A DNA stretch of 16,755 nt from an uncultured Flavobacteriales bacterium (lineage in GTDB: Bacteria; Bacteroidota; Bacteroidia; Flavobacteriales_D; Sanyastnellaceae): NCBI GenBank assembly GCA_938092195.1, contig CALKHD010000187.1:1-16755 (forward strand), written 5' to 3'. Below are positions 1 to 7,034 of the stretch, one piece after another (the stretch's first letter is position 1; each line of letters begins with the position of its first letter). The notes under the pieces are model-generated. The model saw only the letters and a list, made by a program, of their open reading frames with translations, did no database searches and was not told the DNA's origin. A program made the translations under genes and the position numbers.

Positions 1-214
1 GAGAAAGATGCCTTCAAACAGCCTGCTCTGGACCTTTAGCTGCTCGCAAGTGGTGGATGCCCAACTCTTCGAAGACACCTTGGTGGCTGCGGCCATTTCT
101 TCAGGGCGTCAGGTTCGAATCCTGCGTCGCTTGGGTCAACCTTCTGATCATCCAACCATGGCTGGGCACCAAGAAGCACGCTACCTCAAAGGGTTGGTAT
201 TGCACGTGGATTGA
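1..214 (+). CDS. 23S rRNA cytosine-C5 methyltransferase, RlmI/YccW-like, C-terminal fragment
   Basis: Only the last 70 or so codons are in the window. The first complete codon begins at base 2 and the frame is open to the left edge, so the start lies outside. The visible tail has the pattern of the C-terminus of RlmI-type SAM-dependent rRNA m5C methyltransferases: a TFSCSQ segment at the place of the family's TCSCS motif, which carries the catalytic cysteine, then an AAA..SGR segment, the QPSDHP motif, and the closing EARYLKGLVLHV strand. These enzymes methylate a cytosine of 23S rRNA in the cytoplasm. The TGA stop (212-214) lies one base from the stop of the convergent pdxH gene. The family assignment rests on the C-terminal motifs alone. 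The target base and the N-terminal PUA domain cannot be checked here. Confidence 0.8.
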   Translation, partial: RKMPSNSLLWTFSCSQVVDAQLFEDTLVAAAISSGRQVRILRRLGQPSDHPTMAGHQEARYLKGLVLHVD

Positions 215-215
215 A

Positions 216-848
216 TCAAGGCTGAAGCCTCTGAACGTCCCAAGAATCCTTGCTTTTTTCAAAGCACACCCGGTCGTGCAAGCGCCCTGGTCTGCCCTGC
301 CAGAATTCTATCCTCTCAATCAACAGCCGGTATCCTCCCCAATGCGGGGGCCTGGGTACATCGTCAGGAAAACGGGACTCCACCTCCATTCGTTTGGACT
401 CCAAATCCGACCTGTCGTTCAATGCCTGACTTTGGTCTGATGTCCAAGCCCCGATTTGACTGGCCCTTGGACGGGATTGGAAATACCGGTCGCTTTCATT
501 TTCGTCCAGCCGCTCAATTCGGCCACGAACACGGAGCTGCCTTTCCAGTTCCCGCCAGAAAAATGTGACCGCCGCGTGGGGATGGGCATCCAGCTCTCTT
601 CCCTTTGAACTGTGGTAGTTGGTGTAAAAAACCAAGCTCCCTCCCTCGTCTTGGACCTCCCTTAAAAGCACGATTCTGGCACAGGGGTGACCGTCAACAC
701 CCAAGGTGGACAGGGTCATGGCGTTGTAGTCTTCTGGGTCGGCAGCCTTGGCTGCTTCAAGCCACTCGAACAACAGCGTGGATGGCTCGTCGATGTTCCC
801 AATCAAACGGCCTTTGGCGTAGTCTTTTCTGTCTTCGAATTGGCCCAT
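216..848 (-). CDS. pdxH: Pyridoxamine/pyridoxine 5'-phosphate oxidase (PdxH)
   Basis: The 210-aa protein has the normal length for PdxH, the cytoplasmic FMN-dependent enzyme that oxidises pyridoxamine- or pyridoxine-5'-phosphate with O2 to pyridoxal 5'-phosphate (PLP). The FMN-binding split-barrel fold is recognisable from ARIVLLRE (57-64), FYTNYHSSKGREL (74-86), TFFWRELERQLRVRG (95-109) and SRPRASQIGAWTS (125-137). The C-terminal family signature EFWQGRPGRLHDR (181-193) includes R189 and H191, which match the substrate-phosphate and active-site Arg/His pair of the E. coli enzyme. The ATG is preceded by AAGG, a modest ribosome-binding-like sequence. It lies 39 bases downstream of the dioxygenase-methyltransferase gene on the same strand with no terminator between, so the two may be co-transcribed. 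No hairpin fits between its stop and the convergent gene. Confidence 0.95.
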   Translation of the reverse strand: MGQFEDRKDYAKGRLIGNIDEPSTLLFEWLEAAKAADPEDYNAMTLSTLGVDGHPCARIVLLREVQDEGGSLVFYTNYHSSKGRELDAHPHAAVTFFWRELERQLRVRGRIERLDENESDRYFQSRPRASQIGAWTSDQSQALNDRSDLESKRMEVESRFPDDVPRPPHWGGYRLLIERIEFWQGRPGRLHDRVCFEKSKDSWDVQRLQP

Positions 849-887
849 GATGGGATTACCTTGGCAAGGCAGGTCTGGTTCTCTTGG

Positions 888-2273
888 TTACGGCTTTTCA
901 GCGATCAACAGCAAGTTGCCTCCCTCTTGCGATTCAGAGAGGGTTTCGCCTGGTCTTTCCACATAGCCAATGCGGTGAACTTGAAGGACATTCAATCCAC
1001 ATTCCTCCACAAGCTTCACAATGCCTTCGCTGGAGCAATAGTGAAGGAAGGCGACCGTCTGTCCATCGTGCCGCTTATAGAAAAGGTCTCCCCGCTCATA
1101 CCCTTCCCGGGATAAGTTTAAATCGTCATAAATCTCTGTGGCTTCCGGTCCCCACTCCTTGGGATTTTCCACGTTGAATACATCGAAATAGAACCTTCCT
1201 CCAGACTTGAGCGACTCGGTCACTTTCAACAGACTCTTGCGCCTTTCCTCTACACTCGGAATGTGCCCGAACGCATACAAGCATGTCGCTGCACCGTACA
1301 ATTCCCGCTCCACGCTCATGTTGTTCCAATGTCCGATTCTGGTAGAGACGTCCCTTTCTTTGGCTTGCTCGGCCATGGATGCACTGATGTCCACGCCGTC
1401 CATGTCGTAGTGCAGGCCGGACTTCTGCCGAATGTCCTCTGCCCTTCTGCCCGTTCCGCAAGCGATGTGAATCACCCGGTTTGGTGACAGCCGGGTCAAG
1501 TCATCGGCAATGATTTTATTGATGCTTTCAGTGTAAGCCCTCCTTTTTTCACTTCCTTGATCCAAGTGATCGTATGTGTCGGCTTGTTCTGAGTAATACG
1601 CATTCAAGGCATGCATGATCTCCAGCTCAGATGGCTTTGGAATCAATGGATACAAGCGATGCGTGCGATGACCTGCTTGAGATCGAATGGGCACAAAGTC
1701 AAACGCGTTTTTTTCCAAAAGACGAAATCCTTGCTCGTCTTGATGGAACGAGGCTGTGGTTGCCTTTTCATTCAATTCTCCTCTCCAGCCCTTTTCTGCA
1801 TCAAAAATGACCATACCATCCAAGGTCTCGAGCGCTGGCGCGTAAAAGTGAATGGTCACCAAAGGCTGGTCGTGACTCGGGTTCACAATTTTGTGAATGG
1901 TCCCATCTGGCTCGGGAAGGATTCCTCCTTTTCTGACCCTCAATGCCCGGCCTTCTTTGAGCTGCTTTTTCTCCTTGTCGTAGCTGTATTCGATGTTCTC
2001 TACCTCTCCTTCGACACACAACACATAACCCCAAAAACCATCGTGATGATGAATGGCACTTTCAACACCTGGGGGCCAATGAAGCACCACGACTTCAAAG
2101 GGGTTCATCAACAGAATGTTCCGGGTGTAGTTGTCCTTCTCCCCTTCGATGGAAGGAATGACCCCCGTCATATCCAATTCGTTTAAATCCACCTGACGCA
2201 CCCATTCTCCGAGCCACTTAAAGTCGAAGCCTTGGGGGGTGTGGTTGCGGATGTTGTCGAGCAGGGACTGCAT
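888..2273 (-). CDS. Fusion protein: Arg-type cysteine dioxygenase domain plus SAM-dependent methyltransferase domain
   Basis: The 461-aa protein has two domains. Residues 1-165 are a cupin of the cysteine dioxygenase (CDO) family. The Fe-binding histidines are H75 and H77 in AIHHHDGFWG plus H127 in TIHKIVNPS, R51 in YTRN matches the substrate carboxylate-binding arginine of Arg-type CDOs, and IHFYAP (141-146) carries the conserved His/Tyr. The cysteine that cross-links to Tyr in mammalian CDO is G82 here, as is usual in bacteria. Residues 220-461 are a class I methyltransferase: motif I VIHIACGTGR (267-276), acidic D295 in MDGVDIS, then FGHIPSVEERR and LKSGGRFYFDVF. The family reaction of the first half is cysteine + O2 to cysteine sulfinate; the methyl acceptor is unknown. 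The ATG at 2273 was chosen because the CDO domain begins there. An in-frame ATG at 2420 would add 49 residues of poor protein-like sequence and overlap the divergent gene. A CDO stand-alone is about 190-200 aa, so this is a true fusion and not a long variant. Confidence 0.88.
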   Translation of the reverse strand: MQSLLDNIRNHTPQGFDFKWLGEWVRQVDLNELDMTGVIPSIEGEKDNYTRNILLMNPFEVVVLHWPPGVESAIHHHDGFWGYVLCVEGEVENIEYSYDKEKKQLKEGRALRVRKGGILPEPDGTIHKIVNPSHDQPLVTIHFYAPALETLDGMVIFDAEKGWRGELNEKATTASFHQDEQGFRLLEKNAFDFVPIRSQAGHRTHRLYPLIPKPSELEIMHALNAYYSEQADTYDHLDQGSEKRRAYTESINKIIADDLTRLSPNRVIHIACGTGRRAEDIRQKSGLHYDMDGVDISASMAEQAKERDVSTRIGHWNNMSVERELYGAATCLYAFGHIPSVEERRKSLLKVTESLKSGGRFYFDVFNVENPKEWGPEATEIYDDLNLSREGYERGDLFYKRHDGQTVAFLHYCSSEGIVKLVEECGLNVLQVHRIGYVERPGETLSESQEGGNLLLIAEKP

Positions 2274-2403
2274 GTGAACAGGAATGGGTCCTAAAGATAG
2301 CAAGGGATAAATCACAAAGCACAGGTTTAAAGGGGAGCGCAAGCGGAATGAAACCTTTCTGAACCCAGTGGAGTAAATGGAGCCGATTCCAACCTGTTGC
2401 CTT

Positions 2404-2622
2404 ATGTCAAATCGACGCATTGTGAGCTATGAAAAGCTCGATCAAGCCATCCGTAAAATCATCAAGAAGAGATATCCTGATGGATTCGATGGCCAAACAT
2501 TCAACCTCCGATTGCCAACCAGCAAAGAGGTCTACCGCATGATTAAAATTGAGGCCGACGAGGTTCAATACATGGTCAAGCTTGGTCCTGCCATCGAAGG
2601 CGTGGACTACGTGGTTGACTGA
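2404..2622 (+). CDS. Small conserved-looking hypothetical protein, 72 aa
   Basis: The protein starts MSNRRIVSYEKLDQAIRKII and is basic at its N-terminus and acidic near its C-terminus. No signal peptide or membrane segment is seen. Its shape (IVSYEKL, then a KKRYPDGF segment, then a beta-rich tail with YMVKL) recalls small uncharacterised cytoplasmic proteins of Flavobacteriia that start with a similar VSY..L motif and a KEKYPDGY-like segment. That resemblance is from memory and gives no function. The ATG at 2404 is preferred over an in-frame ATG at 2377 because the homology-like sequence begins there. It is divergent from the dioxygenase-methyltransferase gene over 130 bases and is closed by a strong terminator 28 bases downstream, which supports it as a real, separately transcribed gene. 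Confidence 0.7.
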   Translation: MSNRRIVSYEKLDQAIRKIIKKRYPDGFDGQTFNLRLPTSKEVYRMIKIEADEVQYMVKLGPAIEGVDYVVD

Positions 2623-2647
2623 TCATTCGCACAATCTGCCAATGTTC

Positions 2648-2685
2648 AAAGGGAGTGGTTCCAAACGGAGCTGCTCCCTTTTTTT
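2648..2685 (+). terminator. Rho-independent terminator after the 72-aa gene
   Basis: Bases 2651-2662 pair with 2667-2678 to form a 12-bp stem with two G.T wobbles and an AAAC loop. It is followed by seven T residues (2679-2685), and the three A residues before the stem can extend it into the T tract. Position and strength fit termination of the small gene ending at 2622. The phoD-like gene starts 48 bases further on, so that gene needs its own promoter in a very short interval or depends on read-through. Confidence 0.9.
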
Positions 2686-2732
2686 GTTCTGGCTTGCCAT
2701 GTGCGAACTTTCGCCTTCGATTCCAGACCCAG

Positions 2733-4082
2733 ATGCCCAACCTCTCCTCTCATTCATCCCGCTTGGCGATTGCGGCCCTGCTTTTCCCCATGTGTGCATG
2801 GGGCCAGCTCACTTGTCAACCGATGGTGGGCCACGTCGGCTTGACGGATGCTCGAATTTGGGTACAGGTCGAAGAAGAAAGCAAGGTTCAAGTTGAGTAT
2901 TGGGCGGACTCCCTGGGAATGGAGCCTGCCAAAACCGAATTGACAGCTCATGTGCTTTTGAAGGAAGAGCGCGGGCACACGGGCATAGTGGATGTGCAGG
3001 GGCTGGAACCGGGCACCGGATATCGATTTAGGGTGCTCTGCAATGGGGTGAGCTCAGGAATGAGCATCGATTACACCCAGATGAAGTTTTCGACCCAACC
3101 CTTGTGGCAGTATCGTTTTGACCCGCCCGCATTTAAAATGGTTTTGGGCTCTTGTGCCTTCATCAATGACCCGGCTTATGACCGGCCTGGAAAGCCCTAT
3201 GGCGGTGGGTATTCCATCTTTGATCGCATGGCGGATCAAAATCCGGATCTCATGCTGTGGCTGGGCGACAATGTCTACTTCCGTGAAGTGGATTGGGGCT
3301 CCAAAGGGGGCATGATGAACCGATACAATCACATGAGAAGCCTTCCTGAAGTTCAGCGTCTTCAGGGAGCATGTCCGCACTATGCCATTTGGGATGACCA
3401 TGACTTTGGTCCCGACAATTCCGATGGCAGCTGGATTCACAAGGATTGGGCCGAGGACGTCTTTGAGATGTATTGGCCCAACCCATCTCAAGGCTTGCCT
3501 GACGCTGGCGGCCACGGAATCACGTCGTCCTTTCAATTCCATGATGTGGACTTTTTCCTCTTGGACAACCGCTATTTCCGGGTGAGTCACGAGAACCAAA
3601 CCCAACAGGGTACGGTGCTGGGTGAGGTACAGTTGAATTGGTTGATCCAAGCTTTGCAAGCCAGTCGCGCTCCATTCAAAGTCATTGCCATCGGGGGACA
3701 AATGCTGTCCAACTTCGCCAAGTACGAAAACATGGCCCAATTCCCTGAGGAGCGAGAGGCCATCTTGAGCCGATTGAATGAGGAAGACATCCGAGGCGTT
3801 GTGTTTCTAACCGGTGACCGCCACAGCACTGAGCTCAGCGAGATCACGCAGCCCAATGGCCGAAAAGTCCTTGATTTCACCTGCAGCGCGCTCACAAGCG
3901 GAACCCACGACAACACAGCCGAACCCAATTCCCACCGGGTGGAAGGAACGATGGTGGGCATCAGGAATTTTGGCACCATCGAAGTGACCGGGCCCCGCAA
4001 GGAGCGCGTGATGACCCTTCGGGCCCACGATGGTCAGGGGAAACTCCTTTGGGAAAAAGCTTACCCTGCCTCTGACCTCTGA
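2733..4082 (+). CDS. Secreted PhoD-like metallophosphatase
   Basis: The predicted precursor has 449 aa with a signal peptide (1-24, probable cleavage CAWG/Q), so it acts outside the cytoplasmic membrane. Residues about 30-120 form an Fn3-like PhoD N-terminal domain ending in a LEPGTGYRFRV strand. The PhoD metallophosphatase domain follows: VLGSCAF (137-143), GDNVYF (178-183), IWDDHDFGPDN (219-229), LLDNRYFR (276-283) and FLTGDRHS (358-365). These hold the Asp, Asn and His residues that bind the metals (Ca and Fe in the studied PhoD of Bacillus subtilis). The family cleaves phosphate mono- and diesters; the natural substrate here is unknown. An in-frame ATG at 2655 would add 26 residues without a signal-peptide pattern and would start inside the terminator hairpin, so 2733 is preferred. 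Its TGA directly abuts the stop of the convergent gene. It has no T9SS sorting domain. Confidence 0.92.
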   Translation: MPNLSSHSSRLAIAALLFPMCAWGQLTCQPMVGHVGLTDARIWVQVEEESKVQVEYWADSLGMEPAKTELTAHVLLKEERGHTGIVDVQGLEPGTGYRFRVLCNGVSSGMSIDYTQMKFSTQPLWQYRFDPPAFKMVLGSCAFINDPAYDRPGKPYGGGYSIFDRMADQNPDLMLWLGDNVYFREVDWGSKGGMMNRYNHMRSLPEVQRLQGACPHYAIWDDHDFGPDNSDGSWIHKDWAEDVFEMYWPNPSQGLPDAGGHGITSSFQFHDVDFFLLDNRYFRVSHENQTQQGTVLGEVQLNWLIQALQASRAPFKVIAIGGQMLSNFAKYENMAQFPEEREAILSRLNEEDIRGVVFLTGDRHSTELSEITQPNGRKVLDFTCSALTSGTHDNTAEPNSHRVEGTMVGIRNFGTIEVTGPRKERVMTLRAHDGQGKLLWEKAYPASDL

Positions 4083-4328
4083 TCAGTCTTCAATGAGCAG
4101 GCGGATGAATCCGCTGCGTCCTTCTTGTGAAACGGCCCGAACCGTGTACATGCCCGCAGGCTGATTCGCCAATGACCATTTGGCTTCAACGCCCGTCACA
4201 TCCATTTGATCGGCGAGTCGGCCCATTGCATCGAGCAGAAGCAGCTTGCCCTTGAAAAGTGAGCCGAACCGCAGTTGTATTTGGTCTTTGGTAGGATTGG
4301 GAGCCAGCGCAAAGCCTTCCAGCTTTAG
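4083..4328 (-). other. T9SS C-terminal sorting domain of the 864-aa protein
   Basis: Residues 784-864 have the type A sorting-domain pattern: a PNPTKDQIQL strand, LLLLDAMGRLADQ, then a PAGMYTVRAV strand and a hydrophobic end. In Bacteroidota this region directs outer-membrane translocation by T9SS and is normally removed. Confidence 0.88.
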
Positions 4329-6677
4329 GTTGGGCAGGCCCACAGGCACGGTGGCCGTGATGGAAGCTGTGCACCCATCGAAATCGGTCACCTCCAGCGT
4401 CCAATCCCCTGCGGCCAAATCATCGGGGTCCTCTAATCCAGAATTTCCTGAAGGTCCACTCCAATTGAATTCATAAGGTTCTGCACCCCCGACCACGGAG
4501 ACTGAAACGCCGCCGTTTTCTTCACCTGGGTTGGCTCCTTCCAAACCGTCAATGGTCAACGTCATGCCCTCAGGATCCACCACTGAAATGCTCGCTGTAT
4601 CCGAGCATGTGCCTCCTCCTCCAACGAGCACATTGACTTCCACGAAGTAATCTCCTGCCGCCAGGCCTAAGAAATTCCCTCCAAAGTCAGCGGTCTCTCC
4701 ATTCAATAGATAAGATGACGCCATCACCGTTCCGGCCACAAAAGCCGAAATGCTTCCGTCCTCTCCCCCTGCACAATTCGGATTAGAAGCCACCAAAAAC
4801 AAGGCCGGGTCTGGAGCGGCATTGACCGTGAACAGTTGGACAGCGCTGCAGGTGGAATCTCCATCCAATACCTCGAGCAAATAGTCTCCGGGCAACAGCC
4901 CTGAGAATGTACCGTCGGTCCAACCTCCCATTTCCTCAACACCCGCTGCAGTCAATTCATAGAACACTGAATCGGTCAGGGCCGAGTCCAATTGCACCAC
5001 AGCCAAGCCATCTCCAAACTCAAAGCACGATTCATGGGTCACCTGAGGCTGAGACAGCACGAGGTCGCAATAGGTGCAACTTCCGTCTTCTTCAGTGGCC
5101 CCTGGATTGTAATTGGATGCTGCTGAATCGGTGCAACCCACGCAAGAGCTGTACTCGCAGTTGTTGTCGTCCAGAATGGCTTCTGGATCATAATTGCAGG
5201 CCATTGGGTCCAAACAGCCAGCGCAAGAGGAATACTCACACAGTCCACTTTCGATGGTCGCGAACTCGTTGAAATTGCACGCTCCTTCATCTGTGCATCC
5301 ATAGCAATTGAAGTCGCAGAGCGTTAAATCATTGATGAATGCTGTACTGTCAAAATTGCACGCCGAAGACAATCCGCAGCCTGCACAGGTGACATAATCG
5401 CAACTTCCATCATCGAATGAGGCAAACGGATTGAAGTTGCAAGCCAAAGAATCGAGGCAAGCTCCAACCTCTACGCCGTCGCAGACCAGCACAAAGTCAA
5501 ATCCACCAACAGCGGGTGTGACCGCATTGGAGCCGCTGACATGCAAGAAATATTCCACCCCCTCTGCACTCTCCCAATCCACGGATGAGGCCAAGAAATT
5601 GTCGAAGCAAGGCTCTGCAAAAAAGTTGGCCTCGTCCTGATCATCGTTTCCGACGACACAATCCAAATTGCCGCAATCCCCTTCAAAGACGCTCAAATAA
5701 GTGTCGTAGCCCGTGTCTTCGAAGCACATTGTCGCCCGCAACGTGTCCCCGGTTCCCATGATGGTGTACCAGAGACCGCCATGGAAGTACTCTCCAATGT
5801 TGTATTGATCACAGAAATCCGTTTCCGTGGTGTCGGCGCAAACTGTAGAGGCGGTGACCACTTGGCTGCAACCAATCGGCTCAGCCAAACTGCATTCATC
5901 GTTGACCACAGGCAAGCAAAATCCTGCGCAGTCAAATCCAGGTTGAGCATAGAAACAGCTTCCATCCTCTTCGGTATAGACTGGTGCGTAATTGCACGCT
6001 TCTGTATCGGTACATCCCGGAAATTCGAAAGGGTCACACACCCCGTCTTCATCTTCATCACACAAGCAATTTCCATCGCAGTCGAAGCAGAAGAAAGGAT
6101 ACGTGCAGCTGCCGTCATCCAATGTGGCAGAAGGGTCGTAGTTGCAAGCCTCGTCATTGGTGCACCCCAGAATGTCACAGCTGGGATCCACATAACCATT
6201 CAATGTCAAAGTGCCCGTGCTGTCTGGCAAGACAAACGCCGTATCCGCCATCAAATCCCAGACCACCTCCCCATTGGCATCTGCCCACCACAGGGCTGCA
6301 GAATCCAACAGGAAATCCCCCAAGTCCACAGCCAGGGTCATGTCCATGGAATCGGTGTTCACTTGAAGTTGAAACGCAATGATGGAGTCACCATTGGATG
6401 GCAGATGCTGGATCACCAGCGGCTCGTTGTCTGTTGCAAAACAGGCAAAAGCCTCTGAAGTATCAGCCAAGCACAGAGAATCCAATCCCAAATCAAAGTC
6501 GGATGTAGAGGCCGTATCCATGACCAAAGCCAAGTGGGTGGTGTCTCCGCCTGAGATGGCTGTGAATTGAACGGTCCATTGAGGAGCGCACAGCGAATCT
6601 TGTGCAGAAAGAGAGGCCGAAACGGGCGAAAAAACACAAAGCGTGATGGCCAATGCCGTGATGAATGGGGTTTTCAT
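4083..6677 (-). CDS. Secreted T9SS cargo protein with GCTD..ACNY repeats, PPC-like domain and SprB-like units, 864 aa
   Basis: Signal peptide 1-25 (cleavage near LSA/Q). Residues 27-167 are a beta-rich domain I do not recognise. GCTD..ACNY repeats lie at 171-191 and 221-241. Between them is a DCDGNCLCDEDEDGVCD unit, which is calcium-loop-like. A second, degenerate DCAGFC unit leads into residues 258-400, which resemble the bacterial pre-peptidase C-terminal (PPC)-like domain (GLWYTIMGTGD, DTGYDTYLSVFEGDCG, VGNDD). Five further repeats span 407-535, followed by three SprB-like Ig-fold units (540-778). The C-terminus (784-864) is a T9SS sorting domain with FALAPNPTKDQIQLRF and NQPAGMYTVRAV. The protein is probably exported by the Sec system and then carried over the outer membrane and anchored or released by T9SS. 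No enzyme motif is visible; adhesion or a structural surface role is inferred. No terminator lies downstream of it. Confidence 0.9.
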   Translation of the reverse strand: MKTPFITALAITLCVFSPVSASLSAQDSLCAPQWTVQFTAISGGDTTHLALVMDTASTSDFDLGLDSLCLADTSEAFACFATDNEPLVIQHLPSNGDSIIAFQLQVNTDSMDMTLAVDLGDFLLDSAALWWADANGEVVWDLMADTAFVLPDSTGTLTLNGYVDPSCDILGCTNDEACNYDPSATLDDGSCTYPFFCFDCDGNCLCDEDEDGVCDPFEFPGCTDTEACNYAPVYTEEDGSCFYAQPGFDCAGFCLPVVNDECSLAEPIGCSQVVTASTVCADTTETDFCDQYNIGEYFHGGLWYTIMGTGDTLRATMCFEDTGYDTYLSVFEGDCGNLDCVVGNDDQDEANFFAEPCFDNFLASSVDWESAEGVEYFLHVSGSNAVTPAVGGFDFVLVCDGVEVGACLDSLACNFNPFASFDDGSCDYVTCAGCGLSSACNFDSTAFINDLTLCDFNCYGCTDEGACNFNEFATIESGLCEYSSCAGCLDPMACNYDPEAILDDNNCEYSSCVGCTDSAASNYNPGATEEDGSCTYCDLVLSQPQVTHESCFEFGDGLAVVQLDSALTDSVFYELTAAGVEEMGGWTDGTFSGLLPGDYLLEVLDGDSTCSAVQLFTVNAAPDPALFLVASNPNCAGGEDGSISAFVAGTVMASSYLLNGETADFGGNFLGLAAGDYFVEVNVLVGGGGTCSDTASISVVDPEGMTLTIDGLEGANPGEENGGVSVSVVGGAEPYEFNWSGPSGNSGLEDPDDLAAGDWTLEVTDFDGCTASITATVPVGLPNLKLEGFALAPNPTKDQIQLRFGSLFKGKLLLLDAMGRLADQMDVTGVEAKWSLANQPAGMYTVRAVSQEGRSGFIRLLIED
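5073..6167 (-). repeat. Seven GCTD..ACNY repeat units within the 864-aa protein
   Basis: Units of about 21 residues begin at residues 171, 221, 407, 434, 460, 487 and 514, with consensus GCTDxxACNYxPxATxDDGSC. The array is split by the PPC-like domain (258-400). Each unit carries three conserved cysteines, so disulfide-stabilised small folds are likely in the secreted protein. The first units are the most regular. The unit at 434 lacks the DDGSC ending and reads NDLTLC. Confidence 0.9.
5478..5906 (-). other. PPC-like beta domain inserted in the repeat array
   Basis: Residues 258-400 show the order typical of this domain in bacterial secreted proteins: an N-terminal DECSLAEPIGC strand, TVCADTTETDFC, GLWYTIMGTGD, MCFEDTGYDTYLSVFEGDCG, VVGNDD and a final YFLHVSG strand. 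Such domains act as accessory beta-sandwich domains, often for binding or stability. The assignment is by pattern only. Confidence 0.6.
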
Positions 6678-6732
6678 GTGGGGGCGAGTTCAACAGTTAA
6701 AATACCGATTTTTTGACATCGTTTATAAAGCA

Positions 6733-6762
6733 GAAGCGCCGACCCCTGTGGGCCGGCGCTTC
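6733..6762 (-). terminator. GC-rich hairpin after the 1356-aa gene
   Basis: On the minus strand a 13-bp stem with one G.T wobble closes a four-base ACAG loop. It lies 24 bases after the stop of the 1356-aa gene. The following bases read TGCTTTAT, a poor T tract, so termination may be incomplete or the hairpin may mainly protect the 3' end. Confidence 0.75.
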
Positions 6763-6785
6763 CAATTCCTTGCAGGGATCAGAGG

Positions 6786-7034
6786 TCAGTGACGAACCAT
6801 CAAGCGCTGAGTCGCTTGAGCATCACCTGAATTCAAGCGGACTTGGTACACTCCGTCAGAAAGTGAACCGAAGTCCATCTGCAGCTGACCAGAAATGGTC
6901 ATGCCTTCTTGGCGGAAAACACGGCGACCAGCGCCATCGAACACCTCGATGATGGCATTCTCCACCAACTGGTTGAGCTCCATGGTCAACAGTCCAGAAG
7001 TGGGGTTTGGCATCAAGCTGATGCCCAACTCACC
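6786..7034 (-). other. T9SS C-terminal sorting domain of the 1356-aa protein
   Basis: Residues 1275-1356 contain ISLMPNPTSGLLTMEL, IIEVFDGAGRRVFRQ and SDGVYQVRLNSG, the usual three-part pattern of type A T9SS sorting domains. Confidence 0.9.

Noticed and set aside
2292..2299. Possible Bacteroidota -7 element (TATCTTTA, minus strand) before the dioxygenase-methyltransferase gene
   Set aside because: The last base differs from TAnnTTTG, the nearest upstream TTTG is only 15 bases away where 17-23 is usual, and the resulting leader would be very short.
2274..2420. Extension of the dioxygenase-methyltransferase gene to an ATG at 2420 (49 more residues)
   Set aside because: The added residues do not look like the start of a CDO domain, and the extension would overlap the start of the divergent 72-aa gene and fill the only promoter space.
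3054..3740. Minus-strand open frame of 228 codons inside the phosphatase gene
   Set aside because: It lies wholly opposite a gene with clear PhoD motifs, and its translation shows no family pattern.
5781..6458. Plus-strand open frame of 225 codons opposite the 864-aa gene
   Set aside because: It is a shadow of the repetitive coding sequence on the other strand, with no signal or domain of its own.
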